In this document: positions 34,758 to 44,427 of the stretch, in pieces | Layout of the letters: each line of letters begins with the position of its first letter | Position numbering within the stretch: the stretch's first letter is position 1 | NCBI RefSeq assembly: GCF_020216525.1 | Contig: NZ_JAIWOY010000003.1 | Span: forward strand, 144,344 to 208,343 | Source: Nocardioides nematodiphilus | GTDB lineage: Bacteria; Actinomycetota; Actinomycetes; Propionibacteriales; Nocardioidaceae | Reading direction: 5' to 3' | Length of the DNA: 64,000 nt | Notes under the pieces: generated by a model | Told to the model about the DNA's origin: nothing | The model's database searches: none | What the model saw: the letters and a program-made list of their open reading frames with translations, nothing else | Translations under genes and position numbers: made by a program

Positions 34758-37239
34758 CCGTCGGAGTGCCCACCAGCGCGCTCACCGGGCCGCCGACGGC
34801 GTCGACCGGCTGGCTCAGCGGGATGCCCGATCCGTCGCGCCGGCCGTCCGCCGGGGGCAAGTCGACCGGGGCGCCGCTGGCTGCGGCGGCGCGGGCCGGA
34901 TCGGTGCCCGCCCACGCGAAGATGAGGGTGTCCTCGCCCTTGAGATAGCGCTGGCAGCGCACGCCGCCGGTCGCGCGACCCTTGCCGGGGTACTCGCTGA
35001 ACGGCGTCACCTTGGCCGATCCGGTCTCGGTGCCGGGCAGCGCCGTCGAGGCGCCGGCCACGGTCACCACCGAGGCGCCCTCGCCGGCCTCCGGGTCGAG
35101 CGCGCCGAAGAAGACCACCTTCGAGCCGTGCGCCACCCGTACGCCCGCGATGCCGCCACCCGTACGCCCCTGCGGGCGCACCTGGTCGGCGCCGAAGTGC
35201 AGCAGCTGCGCATCCGAGGTGATGAAGCAGAGCGTCTCGGTGCCGGTGCGCAGCTGGACCGCGCCGACGACCTCGTCGCCGTCCGCGAGCCGGATGACCT
35301 CCCACTCGTCCTTGCTCAGCACCTCGGGGTTGACCCGCTTGACCGTGCCGAGCTTGGTGCCCAGCGCGAGACCCGGGCCCTCGCTCGTGATGGTGCATAG
35401 CCCCAGCGCGCGCTCGCCCGGGTCCAGCGACAGCAGGGCCGACAGCGGCAGGCCGCCCTGCAGGTTGGGCTCGCCGGCGGTCGGCGGGATCTCCGGCAGC
35501 TCCAGCACGCCCAGGCGCAGCAGCCGTCCGGTGGAGGTCAAAATGCCGATGTCACCGCGCGCGGTCGCCGGGACGGCGGAGACGATCACGTCGTGGTTGG
35601 CGCGACCACCACCCGACGCCAGCGGCTCGTCGGAGCGCGTCCGCGCCAGCAGGCCCGTCGAGCTCAGCAGCGCGAAGCAGGGGGAGTCGGGCACCTCGAG
35701 CGGCGAGGCGGCCGCAGCGGCGGCGGCCGTCCCGGCCGAGGAGAGCAGGACCGTGCGCCGGGGCGTGCCGTACGTCTTGGCGACCTCGGCGAGCTCGTCG
35801 GAGACGACCTTCTTCAGCAGGTTCTCGTCGTTGAGGATCGCGTCGAGGGCCTCGATGGTGGCCTGCAGCTCCGACTGCTCCTTCTCCAGCTCGATGCGGG
35901 AGAACTTGGTGAGCCGGCGCAGCGCCATGTCGAGGATGTACTCGGCCTGCAGCTCGGAGAGGTCGAACACGTCCATCAGGCGCGTCTTGGCCTCGGCGCC
36001 GTTCTCCGAGGAGCGGATCAGCTGGATGACCTCGTCGATGTCGATGATCGCCAGCAGCAGGCCCTCGACCAGGTGCAGGCGCGCTGCGGCCTTGTCGCGG
36101 CGGAACTGGGAGCGGCGCCGGACGACGTCGTACCGGTGGCCGAGGAAGACCTCCAGCAGCTCCTTGAGCCCCAGCGTGCGCGGCTGGCCGTCGACCAGGC
36201 AGACGTTGTTGATGCCGAACGAGTCCTCCAGCGGGGTCTGCTTGTAGAGCTGCTCGAGCAGCGCCTCGGGCACGAACCCGTTCTTGACCTCGATGACGAT
36301 CCGGGTGCCGTTGTTCTTGTCGGTGAGGTCGGTCAGGTCGCTGATGCCCTGCAGCTTCTTGGCCTGGACGAGCTGCTTGATCCGCTCGATCACCTTCTCG
36401 GTCCCGACGCCGTACGGCAGCTCGGTGACGACGATGCCCTTGCGGCGACCGATCGTCTCGACCCGGGCGGTGGCGCGGATCTTGAAGGTGCCGCGACCGG
36501 TCTCGTACGCGTCACGGATGCCGTCGAGGCCGACGATGGTGCCGCCGGTCGGTAGGTCCGGGCCCGGGATGAACCGCATCAGCTCGTCGAGGTCGGCAGC
36601 GGGGCGCGTGATCAGGTGACGGCAGGCCGCGACGACCTCGATGAGGTTGTGCGGGGCCATGTTGGTCGCCATGCCGACCGCGATGCCGGCGGCGCCGTTG
36701 ACCAGCAGGTTGGGGATCGCGGCGGGGAGCACGGTCGGCTCCAGCTCGCGGCCGTCGTAGTTGCTGCGGAAGTCGACGGTGTTCTCGTCGATGCTCGCGG
36801 TCATCGCCACGGCGGGGGCGGCCATCCGGCACTCGGTGTACCGCATCGCGGCCGCTCCGGAGACGCCGTCGGGGGAGCCGAAGTTGCCGTGCCCGTCGAT
36901 CATCGGCAGCCGCATCATCCACTGCTGCACCAGGCGCACCAGCGCGTCGTAGATGGCGCTGTCGCCGTGCGGGTGGAGGCGACCCATCACCTCGCCGACG
37001 ACACGCGCGGACTTCACGTGACCGCGATCGGGCAGCAGCCGCATCTCGTTCATCGTGTAGAGGATCCGGCGCTGCACGGGCTTGAGCCCGTCGCGCGCGT
37101 CCGGGAGCGCCCGGGAGTAGATGACCGAGTAGGCGTACTCCAGGAAGGACGACTCCATCTCGTCCTTGATGTCGGTGTCGAGGATGTGCTCCTCGAAGTC
37201 GTCGTCCGGGAGCTCCTGCTGGGTCTTGCCGCGTGCCAT
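34750..37239 (-). CDS. parC: DNA topoisomerase IV subunit A (ParC/GyrA-type)
   Basis: The 829-residue protein has the catalytic tyrosine Y134 in [11 protein letters not shown], the quinolone region [16 protein letters not shown] (S94 equals GyrA S83), and the breakage-reunion and coiled-coil regions. The C-terminal beta-pinwheel has only degenerate boxes (for example [11 protein letters not shown] and [10 protein letters not shown]) and no clear QRRGGKG GyrA-box, which favours topoisomerase IV over gyrase. Its partner is the B subunit at the left end of the window. It diverges from the GNAT/acyl-CoA synthetase gene. An AACAAT box six bases before the ATG may serve a leaderless transcript. Confidence 0.9.
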   Translation of the reverse strand: MARGKTQQELPDDDFEEHILDTDIKDEMESSFLEYAYSVIYSRALPDARDGLKPVQRRILYTMNEMRLLPDRGHVKSARVVGEVMGRLHPHGDSAIYDALVRLVQQWMMRLPMIDGHGNFGSPDGVSGAAAMRYTECRMAAPAVAMTASIDENTVDFRSNYDGRELEPTVLPAAIPNLLVNGAAGIAVGMATNMAPHNLIEVVAACRHLITRPAADLDELMRFIPGPDLPTGGTIVGLDGIRDAYETGRGTFKIRATARVETIGRRKGIVVTELPYGVGTEKVIERIKQLVQAKKLQGISDLTDLTDKNNGTRIVIEVKNGFVPEALLEQLYKQTPLEDSFGINNVCLVDGQPRTLGLKELLEVFLGHRYDVVRRRSQFRRDKAAARLHLVEGLLLAIIDIDEVIQLIRSSENGAEAKTRLMDVFDLSELQAEYILDMALRRLTKFSRIELEKEQSELQATIEALDAILNDENLLKKVVSDELAEVAKTYGTPRRTVLLSSAGTAAAAAAASPLEVPDSPCFALLSSTGLLARTRSDEPLASGGGRANHDVIVSAVPATARGDIGILTSTGRLLRLGVLELPEIPPTAGEPNLQGGLPLSALLSLDPGERALGLCTITSEGPGLALGTKLGTVKRVNPEVLSKDEWEVIRLADGDEVVGAVQLRTGTETLCFITSDAQLLHFGADQVRPQGRTGGGIAGVRVAHGSKVVFFGALDPEAGEGASVVTVAGASTALPGTETGSAKVTPFSEYPGKGRATGGVRCQRYLKGEDTLIFAWAGTDPARAAAASGAPVDLPPADGRRDGSGIPLSQPVDAVGGPVSALVGTPTVE

Positions 37240-37254
37240 GGGGGCATTGTTCCG

Positions 37255-37260
37255 TAGAGT
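37255..37260 (+). promoter_or_regulatory. -10 box of the GNAT/acyl-CoA synthetase fusion gene
   Basis: TAGAGT ends six bases before the GTG at 37267, giving a leaderless transcript. Only 27 bases separate this start from the divergent parC start. Confidence 0.55.
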
Positions 37261-37266
37261 TCCCCT

Positions 37267-39972
37267 GTGACCACGGAGGACACCCCGACCTTCCCCGCGC
37301 ACTGGACCGCCGACGTCCTGCTGCGCGACGGCCGTACGGCCCATATCCGTCCCGTCGAGCCCGGCGACAAGGAGCTGCTCGTCGAGTTCTACGCGCGCGT
37401 CTCCGACGAGTCGAAGTACTACCGGTTCTTCTCCCCGATGCCGGTGCTGTCGGACAAGGACGTGCACCGCTTCACCGAGGTCGACTACGTCGACCGGGTG
37501 GCGTTCGTGCTGACCCTGCGCGGGCGGATGATCGCGATCGGGCGCTACGACGTGGTGAAGCCCGGTCGCGCCGAGGTGGCCTTCCTGGTCGAGGACGCCT
37601 ACCAGGGTCGCGGCATCGGCCAGGTGCTGCTCGAGCACCTCGCCCAGGCCGCCCGGGAGCGCGGGATCTCTAAGTTCGTCGCCGAGGTGCTCCCGGACAA
37701 CTCCCGGATGATCCAGACGTTCCGCGATGCCGGCTACAAGGTCGCCAGCGGTTACGAGGACGGCGTGATCTCGCTCGAGTTCCCGATCGAGGTCACCGAG
37801 ACCGCGATCGGCGTCCTCGCCGCCCGTGAGCACGAGGCCGAGGCCGCCTCCATCAACCGGTTCTTCAACCCGCGCAGCGTCGCCATCATCGGCGCCTCGC
37901 GCCGGCAGGAGACGGTCGGACAGCTGATCGTGCGCAACCTGGTCAACGGCGACTTCACCGGCCGCGTCTACGTGGTCAACCCCAACACCTCGGCCGTCAG
38001 CGGCATGCCGGCCTACAAGTCGGTCGCCGAGATCCCCGACGAGGTCGACGTCGCGATCGTGGCCGTCCCCGCCGAGGCGGTCCAGGAGGTCGTCCTGGAC
38101 TGCGCCGCCAAGGGCGTGCACGGCCTGGTCGTCATCTCCAGCGGCTTCGCCGAGACCGGCGACGAGGGCCGACGGCGCCAGCGCCGCCTGGTCGGCCTGA
38201 GCAGGTCGTACGGCCTGCGGCTGATCGGCCCCAACGCGCTCGGCATCATCAACACCGACCCCCAGGTCTCGATCAACGCCTCCCTGGCGCCGACGATGCC
38301 GCCGCGCGGCCGCGCCGGCTTCTTCTGCCAGTCCGGCGCGCTCGGCTCGGCGATCCTGGAGAAGGTCAACAACCGAGGCCTCGGCCTGACCACCTTCGTC
38401 TCCGCGGGCAACCGCGCCGACGTCTCCGGCAACGACCTCCTGCAGTACTGGGAGGAGGACGAGTCGACCGAGGTCGTGATGATGTACCTCGAGTCGATCG
38501 GTAACCCTCGCAAGTTCTCCCGCATCGCGCGCCGGGTGAGCCAGCGCAAGCCGATCGTCGCCGTCCGCTCCGGCCGTACGACCCAGGGCGTGCCGATGGG
38601 CCAGATGGTGCGCCGCATCGCCGCGCCCCCGCAGGCCGTCGACGCCATGTTCAAGCAGGCCGGGATCATCCAGGTCGACACCCTCGAGGACATGTTCGAC
38701 GTCGCCCAGCTGCTGGCCCACCAGCCGCTGCCGCGCGGTCGGCGCGTCGCCATCGTCGGCAACTCCGACGCCCTCGGCCTGCTGGCCGCCGACGCGGCCG
38801 CCGGCGTCGGACTCGCGGTCAACAAGCAGGTCGCGCTGCCCGCCGAGCCGTCACCCGACGAGTTCGAGGACGCCCTCGACGCGGCGATCGACGACCCGGA
38901 CGTGGACGCCGTCGTCGCCGTCTACATCCCGCCGCTCAACGTCTCCGGGGACGAGATCGCCAACGTGCTCGCCGCGGTCGGCGAGCAGTCCGACAAGCCG
39001 CTGGTCACCTCCTTCCTCGGGGCCGAGGGTGTCCCGGAGCTGCTCCGGGTGCCCGACGTCGCCGGCTCGACCGCGGGGCGCGGCTCGGTGCCGTCCTACT
39101 CCAGCGTGGAGTCGGCCGTGCGCGCGCTCGCCCGCGTGGTCGAGTACGCCGTCTGGCTCCGTACGCCCGACTCGCCGGCCCTGCCCGACGTCGAGGAGCA
39201 GGTCGACGTGATCGCGGCCCGTCAGATGGTCCGCGAGATGCTCGCCGACCTCCCCGGCGGTGGGGAGGTGGGCCGTGACCAGGTCACCCGGCTGCTCGCG
39301 ACGTACGGCGTCGAGCTGTGGCCTTCGCGCCCGGTCGCGAGCGTGGAGGAGGCCGTGGCGGCTGCCTCCGACTTCGGCTGGGACGTCGTCCTCAAGGCGA
39401 CCGCCGACCACCTGCGCGAGCGGCCGGACCAGGCCCACGTGGTCTCCCACATCGGCGACGCCGAGGAGATGCACGACGCCTGGCACGAGCTCGTCGCCGC
39501 GGTGGGGGAGCCGACAGCGGGCAAGGGCTTCTTGGTGCAGCGCACCGCGCCTCCGGGCGTGCCGATCACGATCCGCACCACCGAGGACCCGCTCTTCGGC
39601 CCGGTCATCTCCTTCGGCATGGCCGGCCCGCTCTCCGAGCTGGTGGGGGACCGGTCGTACCGGATCCCCCCGCTGACCCACCGCGACGCCGCGGCGATGG
39701 TCCGCGAGGTGAAGGCGGCCCCCCTGCTCTTCGGCTACCGCGGCGCCGACGTGGTCGACGTGGACGAGGTCGAGCGGCTCATCCGCCGTGTCGCCCAGCT
39801 CCAGAACGACCTGCCCCAGGTCAGCATGCTCGAGCTCGGTCTGGCCCTCGTCGGCACCGAGGGGGCGGCGGTGCTCACGGCCAGCGCGCGGCTCGATCCG
39901 GTCGACGACGCCCGCTCCGACTGGTTCGTGCGGCGGCTCAACGCCCCGGCGATGGACACGCTTCCGTCGTGA
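37267..39972 (+). CDS. GNAT N-acetyltransferase fused to ADP-forming acyl-CoA synthetase-like domains
   Basis: The 901-residue protein has a GNAT domain at about 17-175 (VAFLVEDAYQGRGIGQVLLEHL is the acetyl-CoA loop), a CoA-binding domain from about 195 (PRSVAIIGASRRQETVGQ), succinyl-CoA-ligase-like domains (GRAGFFCQSGALGSAI, NSDALGLLAADA) and a C-terminal ATP-grasp domain. This is the domain set of Pat/AcuA-like protein lysine acetyltransferases with an acyl-CoA synthetase-like regulatory half, which acetylate acetyl-CoA synthetase and other enzymes. In actinobacteria the gene often neighbours topoisomerase genes, as here. Confidence 0.88.
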   Translation: MTTEDTPTFPAHWTADVLLRDGRTAHIRPVEPGDKELLVEFYARVSDESKYYRFFSPMPVLSDKDVHRFTEVDYVDRVAFVLTLRGRMIAIGRYDVVKPGRAEVAFLVEDAYQGRGIGQVLLEHLAQAARERGISKFVAEVLPDNSRMIQTFRDAGYKVASGYEDGVISLEFPIEVTETAIGVLAAREHEAEAASINRFFNPRSVAIIGASRRQETVGQLIVRNLVNGDFTGRVYVVNPNTSAVSGMPAYKSVAEIPDEVDVAIVAVPAEAVQEVVLDCAAKGVHGLVVISSGFAETGDEGRRRQRRLVGLSRSYGLRLIGPNALGIINTDPQVSINASLAPTMPPRGRAGFFCQSGALGSAILEKVNNRGLGLTTFVSAGNRADVSGNDLLQYWEEDESTEVVMMYLESIGNPRKFSRIARRVSQRKPIVAVRSGRTTQGVPMGQMVRRIAAPPQAVDAMFKQAGIIQVDTLEDMFDVAQLLAHQPLPRGRRVAIVGNSDALGLLAADAAAGVGLAVNKQVALPAEPSPDEFEDALDAAIDDPDVDAVVAVYIPPLNVSGDEIANVLAAVGEQSDKPLVTSFLGAEGVPELLRVPDVAGSTAGRGSVPSYSSVESAVRALARVVEYAVWLRTPDSPALPDVEEQVDVIAARQMVREMLADLPGGGEVGRDQVTRLLATYGVELWPSRPVASVEEAVAAASDFGWDVVLKATADHLRERPDQAHVVSHIGDAEEMHDAWHELVAAVGEPTAGKGFLVQRTAPPGVPITIRTTEDPLFGPVISFGMAGPLSELVGDRSYRIPPLTHRDAAAMVREVKAAPLLFGYRGADVVDVDEVERLIRRVAQLQNDLPQVSMLELGLALVGTEGAAVLTASARLDPVDDARSDWFVRRLNAPAMDTLPS

Positions 39973-40001
39973 GGTGGCGCACGGGTGAGAGAATCCGTTC
40001 C

Positions 40002-40580
40002 ATGAGCACCACCGAGGTCGACCAGAGCCGAGCGATGCGCGCGGAGATCGAGCGCACCGGCTACTACCCCGATGTGGTCTTCGAGGGCGTGAAGACCGCG
40101 CTCGCCGGCGAGGAGGCGGTCGCCTACTTCGTCCACCACGAGCCGACCTTCGAGCACGACGAGGTGCGCCGCCACCTCAGCGTCCTGGTGCTGACCGCGA
40201 GCCGGCTGATCCTGGCCCACACCGACGAGCACGCCGGCGACGACCTCCTGCCCGAGCCGTACACCTCCACCTCGACCGAGGCCGTCGCGCTCTCCGCGGT
40301 GAAGTCCGTCGTCGTGACCCGGATGGTGACCGCCCCGACCGAGGGCCCCGGCCGTCCCGCGGAGGCCGTCCTGACCATCGGGTGGGGCGCGGTCGCGCGC
40401 GTCGACCTGGAGCCGGCCGGCTGCTCGGACCCCAACTGCGACGCCGACCACGGCTACACCGGCTCGCTGACCTCCGACGACTTCTCGCTGCGGATCTCCG
40501 CGGCCGCCGAGGGCGCCGACGCGGTCGTCAAGCTGCTCGACTTCGCCGAGGCGCTCTCCGCCCGCACGGGCCGGGCATGA
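40002..40580 (+). CDS. DUF5998 family protein
   Basis: The 192-residue soluble protein matches the actinobacterial DUF5998 family: IERTGYYPDVVFEGVKTALAGE, LVLTASRLILAHTDEHAGDD and DPNCDADHGYTGSLTSDDFSLR. No function is known. It lies 29 bases after the acetyltransferase gene and seven bases before the phosphodiesterase gene, with both on the same strand. A GAGAAT box seven bases before the ATG may allow leaderless expression. Confidence 0.8.
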   Translation: MSTTEVDQSRAMRAEIERTGYYPDVVFEGVKTALAGEEAVAYFVHHEPTFEHDEVRRHLSVLVLTASRLILAHTDEHAGDDLLPEPYTSTSTEAVALSAVKSVVVTRMVTAPTEGPGRPAEAVLTIGWGAVARVDLEPAGCSDPNCDADHGYTGSLTSDDFSLRISAAAEGADAVVKLLDFAEALSARTGRA

Positions 40581-40587
40581 GCCCGGC

Positions 40588-41715
40588 GTGAGGCCCGCGC
40601 CGGATCCGACCTTCGTCGACCCCGCCTACTCCACGCGCTCGCTGGGCGACGTCGTCCCGGCCATCGCGGCCGCGCTCGGCTGCGCCGGCTCGCCGGCCGG
40701 GCTCGCGCTGCCGAGCGCCCCGGCGTACGTCGTCATGCTCATCGACGGCCTCGGCGCACGGCTGCTGGAGCGGTACGCCCACGCCGCGCCGTTCCTCTCC
40801 TCGCTGCTCGCGCACTCGGAGCCCGGCACCGCCGGCGTCCCGTCGACCACCGCGACCAGCCTGACGTCCTTCGGCACCGGGCTCACCCCGGGCTCGCACG
40901 GCCTGGTCGGCTACACCTCCCGCGTCCCCGGGACCAACCACCTGCTCAACGCGCTGCAGTGGCCCAAGGATGTCGACCCGACGGAGTGGCAGCCCAACCC
41001 GACCGCCTTCCAGCGGCTCGCCGAGAACGGCGGCAGCGTCACCGTGGTCAACAAGCGCGAGTTCTTCGGGTCCGGCCTCACCGTCGCGGCCCATCGCGGC
41101 GCGGAGTTCGTCGGCGCGGACAAGGTCGGTGAGCGGCTCGCCGCCGCGGTCGAGGCCGCCAAGCAGCAGTGCTCGCTGACCTACCTCTACGACGGGGACC
41201 TCGACTGGACCGGCCACCGCTACGGCGTCGCCTCCTCGCCATGGCTCCAGCAGCTCTCCATGATCGACTCCGAGGCCGAGCAGCTGCGTGACGCGCTGCC
41301 GCACAGCACCCGGCTGATGGTGGTGGCCGACCACGGCATGGTCGACTCGGCCAAGGAGAGCCGGATCGACGTCGACGAGCGGCTCGAGCTGCGTGACGGT
41401 GTCGCCCTGCTCGGCGGCGAGGCCCGCTTCCGGCACCTCTACTGCGCCAGCGGCGCGGTCGCCGACGTGGTCGCCACCTGGCGCGAGGTGCTGGGTGATC
41501 GCGCCGAGGTCCTCACCCGCGAGCAGGCCATCACCGCGGGCTGGTTCGGCCCGGTCACGCCGGGGGTCCTGCCGCGGCTGGGCGACGTCGTGGTCGCCTC
41601 CCGAGGCGATCACGCGGTCGTGTCCAGTGCGGACTTCCCGTACGAGACGAAGCTGGTCGGGCTGCACGGCTCGCTCACCGCCGACGAGATGCTGATCCCC
41701 ATCCTGATCAGCTGA
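40588..41715 (+). CDS. Alkaline phosphatase superfamily phosphodiesterase (nucleotide pyrophosphatase-like)
   Basis: The 375-residue protein has the metal-site pattern of type I phosphodiesterases: VMLIDGLGARLL (first Asp), the nucleophile region VPSTTATSLTSFGTG, YDGDLDWTGHRYG (Asp and His), VVADHGMVD (Asp-His) and GLHGSLT (last His). It acts on phosphodiester or pyrophosphate substrates, not further defined. There is no signal peptide, so it is cytoplasmic. Start is GTG at 40588, directly after the DUF5998 gene. Confidence 0.87.
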   Translation: MRPAPDPTFVDPAYSTRSLGDVVPAIAAALGCAGSPAGLALPSAPAYVVMLIDGLGARLLERYAHAAPFLSSLLAHSEPGTAGVPSTTATSLTSFGTGLTPGSHGLVGYTSRVPGTNHLLNALQWPKDVDPTEWQPNPTAFQRLAENGGSVTVVNKREFFGSGLTVAAHRGAEFVGADKVGERLAAAVEAAKQQCSLTYLYDGDLDWTGHRYGVASSPWLQQLSMIDSEAEQLRDALPHSTRLMVVADHGMVDSAKESRIDVDERLELRDGVALLGGEARFRHLYCASGAVADVVATWREVLGDRAEVLTREQAITAGWFGPVTPGVLPRLGDVVVASRGDHAVVSSADFPYETKLVGLHGSLTADEMLIPILIS

Positions 41716-41740
41716 TGGCGACGTGGGAGGATCCTGCGTC

Positions 41741-42406
41741 GTGGCGTCGCTGACCTTCTTCACCGGACCGATGGACTCGGGCAAGAGCACCCTCGCCCTG
41801 CAGACGAACCACAACCGGGCCGCGCGCGGCCTCGCCGGCCTCATCTTCACCGCCCACGACCGCGCCGGTGACGCCGTCATCTCGTCGCGGCTGGGGCTCA
41901 CGCACGGCGCGATCGAGGTGGGCCCGGAGTTCGACTTCTGGCGCTACACCGTCGACGCGCTGACCCACGGCAAGCGGATCGACTACTTCATCTGCGACGA
42001 GGCCCAGTTCTACACGCCCGACCAGATCGACGCGCTCGCCAAGATCGTCGACGAGCTGCAGATCGACATCTTCTGCTTCGGCATCCTCACCGACTTCCGT
42101 ACGCGTCTCTTCCCGGGCTCCGCCAGGCTCGTCGAGCTCGCCGACTCCACCCAGGTGCTCCAGGTGGAGGCGCTGTGCTGGTGCGGCAAGCGCGCGACGC
42201 ACAACGCCCGCGTCGAGGACGGGATCATGGTCACCGAGGGTGAGGTGATCGTCGTCGGCGACACCGAGGAGAGCGCGCCTGCAGTGAACGCGGAGCCCGG
42301 CAATGTCTCCTACGAGGTGCTGTGCCGCCAGCACCACCGCCGTCGGATGACCGCGGGCCGCGCCCGGGCGGTCTCGCTCGGCGCGGAGCCGCTGCCCTTC
42401 GACTGA
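41741..42406 (+). CDS. tdk: Thymidine kinase
   Basis: The 221-residue protein is a type II thymidine kinase: P-loop TGPMDSGKST, CDEAQFYTPDQID, and the lasso and zinc region with LCWCGKRATHNARV. It salvages thymidine to dTMP. The C-terminus extends somewhat beyond the usual length. GTG at 41741 is chosen because it starts right before the SLTFFTGPMDSGK core and GGGAGG lies ten bases upstream. Confidence 0.92.
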   Translation: MASLTFFTGPMDSGKSTLALQTNHNRAARGLAGLIFTAHDRAGDAVISSRLGLTHGAIEVGPEFDFWRYTVDALTHGKRIDYFICDEAQFYTPDQIDALAKIVDELQIDIFCFGILTDFRTRLFPGSARLVELADSTQVLQVEALCWCGKRATHNARVEDGIMVTEGEVIVVGDTEESAPAVNAEPGNVSYEVLCRQHHRRRMTAGRARAVSLGAEPLPFD

Positions 42407-42453
42407 TCCGACCGGCTGGTTTCAGCTGTGAGGAGGCTGGGTAGGAGCCAGCC

Positions 42454-42768
42454 ATGACCCTCCAGGTCGAGCCGGCCGAGCTCACCATCGCCCGCCAGCG
42501 GATCGGCGCGCTCCACGACGAGCTGGTCACCGAGCAGGCCGCGTTGAGTCGCCAGGTGGAGCATCTGCTCGACGGCAGCTGGTCCGGGGGAGCGGCCACG
42601 CAGTTCCGTACGTCCTGGACGCAGTGGTGCCGGGGGATGCGCGACCTGCTGACCGGTGTCGGCCTCGAGGGCGACGCGATCGCGCTCACACGCGCCGAGC
42701 TGGTGGGCGTCGATGAGGAGCGCGCCGCCGTGACCCGGCGCCTGCACGAGCGGTTGGGGCAGGCATGA
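42454..42768 (+). CDS. WXG100-family protein (first of pair)
   Basis: The 104-residue helical protein has a W43-S44-G45 turn between two amphipathic helices, the hallmark of WXG100/ESAT-6-like proteins secreted by type VII systems. GTAGGAGCC precedes the ATG. The second WXG100 gene overlaps the stop by four bases, so they are likely to form a heterodimer. No ESX ATPase or membrane component is present in this window. Confidence 0.78.
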   Translation: MTLQVEPAELTIARQRIGALHDELVTEQAALSRQVEHLLDGSWSGGAATQFRTSWTQWCRGMRDLLTGVGLEGDAIALTRAELVGVDEERAAVTRRLHERLGQA

Positions 42769-43061
42769 CCGCCTACGACGTGGATCTCGCCGAGCTCGAC
42801 GCCGCCATCGGTCGGCTCGACGCCTCGCGTGCCGCCCTCGCCGACCGGATCGCCGAGCTGGAGTCCGCAGTCACCCAGGGGCGCAGGCACTGGCAGGGCG
42901 AGGCGGAGGCGGCCCACGAGGCCGCGCATCAGCGGCTGATGAGCGGTGCGGCCGAGCTACAGAGCGCGCTCGCCGGGCTGCGGGCGGTCGCGAAGCATGC
43001 GCACGCCGCGTACGCGGCCGCGGCCGAGGCGAACTCGGCGACGTGGGACGTGTTGGGCTGA
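42765..43061 (+). CDS. WXG100-family protein (second of pair)
   Basis: The 98-residue helical protein carries W43-Q44-G45, at the same position as the WxG turn of its partner, and two alanine-rich amphipathic helices. It overlaps the first WXG100 gene by four bases (ATGA). The pair is probably a type VII substrate or an antibacterial toxin chaperone, but neither a toxin nor secretion genes are seen nearby. Confidence 0.75.
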   Translation: MTAYDVDLAELDAAIGRLDASRAALADRIAELESAVTQGRRHWQGEAEAAHEAAHQRLMSGAAELQSALAGLRAVAKHAHAAYAAAAEANSATWDVLG

Positions 43062-43225
43062 GGTCCGGTCGCCCTGCGACGCGCCGAGGCAGCCGTTCTG
43101 GGTGTGCGCCCGCCGTGGGCCGCGCGATGCTTCTGGTGCGCCCGCCGTGCGCGGGCGGTGTCTGGCTCGCGCCGGCTCAGAGGGCCGGCGGATGAGACGA
43201 ATGAGTGGGCACTCGCGCCCGGCGA
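43062..43225. terminator. Convergent terminator region with two small hairpins
   Basis: CGCCCGC (43139-43145) pairs with GCGGGCG (43151-43157), and CGCCGGC (43170-43176) pairs with GCCGGCG (43184-43190). A short segment TGCGCCCGCCGTG is present twice in tandem. These lie between the convergent WXG100 and sepH genes. No gene is visible. Confidence 0.45.
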
Positions 43226-44329
43226 CTACTTGCTGGGTCCGCCGAACATGATCTCGTCCCAGCTGGGGACCGACGCGCGGCCGCGGCGCTTGCTGGTCGG
43301 CTTGCGCGGGGCCTCCGGCTCGGGGGCCTTCTCGGGCTCGGGCTCGACGACTGCCTCGACCTCGTGCTCGGGCTCCGCCTCGGCGACCTTCTCCACCGGC
43401 GTGGCCGGGGGAGCGTCGAAGAGGTAGGCCTCGACGGGAACCTCGAGCGGGGCGGCCGCAGCGGTCTCGGTCTCGGCGGGCCTCGCCTCGTCGCGCTTGA
43501 TCTCGACGGTGGGCTCGGTCGCGCTGACCTCGGCGACCGGCTCCGGCTCGACCGGGGCGTACAGGTCGACCGCGGGGGGCTCCTCGATCGGCTGCAGCCG
43601 ACGCAGACGGGCGAGCTCCAGGTCGTCGCGGACCGGCTCGGGCGCGATCGGCTCGGGCAGGACCTCGCCGACCAGCCAGCGGGCGTCGTCGTTGTCGAGG
43701 GAGACGTAGTTGCCCGGGATGTCGTAGGTCAGCTCGGCGATGCCGGCGCGGTTGGGCAGGTCGTACGTCGCGAGGAGCTTCCAGCGGCCGTCGTGGCGAC
43801 GGTAGGAGTCCCAGACGACCGACGCGTCGGCGCTCTCCGGCTCCATGTCGAAGCCGCGCAGGTGCGCGGTCACCGCGTCGCCCAGGGTGCGGGCCGCGGC
43901 GGCCTCGCCGGGCTTGCGGCGTACGGACGCCTTCTGCGCGCGCTGCGCGGTGTACTCGCGCTCGGCGAGCGCGGGGCCGGCGAACGGCATGATCTTCTCG
44001 ACCGTGCTGCCCGCTGCCTCGGCGACCTGCTCGGGGCTCTCGCCTGCCCGGATCCGGGCCTGGATGTCGCGGGGGCGCATGGCGCTTTCCATCGGGACCT
44101 CCGTCCGGCGGGTGGGTGTCTGGGGTGCGGCGGGACGCCCGCGCGGATCGAGCTGGCTGCTCATCTGCGGGTCGAGGGCCAGGGTGAACTCGCGACCCTG
44201 CTCATCGACCAGGATGGCGCGCCGCCCGTCGCGGGTGACCGAAGCGAGGGTGACCGAGACCGGACGCGTGTCCGCGTCCTGCTCCGGCGGTGAGACCGGG
44301 CTCGTCAGGGGCATCTCTTCAGCCGACAT
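43226..44329 (-). CDS. sepH: SepH, actinobacterial septation protein (DUF3071)
   Basis: The 367-residue protein has the N-terminal DUF3071 domain with a helix-turn-helix (SVTRDGRRAILVDEQGREFTLAL, MRPRDIQARIRAGESPEQVAE), a long acidic, proline-rich linker and the short conserved C-terminal motif SWDEIMFGG. SepH binds FtsZ and promotes filament assembly during division. A TAGGGT box on the minus strand ends ten bases before the ATG, leaving almost no leader. It diverges from the TRIC channel gene. Confidence 0.9.
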   Translation of the reverse strand: MSAEEMPLTSPVSPPEQDADTRPVSVTLASVTRDGRRAILVDEQGREFTLALDPQMSSQLDPRGRPAAPQTPTRRTEVPMESAMRPRDIQARIRAGESPEQVAEAAGSTVEKIMPFAGPALAEREYTAQRAQKASVRRKPGEAAAARTLGDAVTAHLRGFDMEPESADASVVWDSYRRHDGRWKLLATYDLPNRAGIAELTYDIPGNYVSLDNDDARWLVGEVLPEPIAPEPVRDDLELARLRRLQPIEEPPAVDLYAPVEPEPVAEVSATEPTVEIKRDEARPAETETAAAAPLEVPVEAYLFDAPPATPVEKVAEAEPEHEVEAVVEPEPEKAPEPEAPRKPTSKRRGRASVPSWDEIMFGGPSK

Positions 44330-44427
44330 GATGCGTGCAACCCTACGACACCGGGCGCGCCGTTCGGACGCGGCACACCGGCGCGCCGGATTCCTTTCGG
44401 TCCTGCGTGACCTGGGATCATGAGGCC

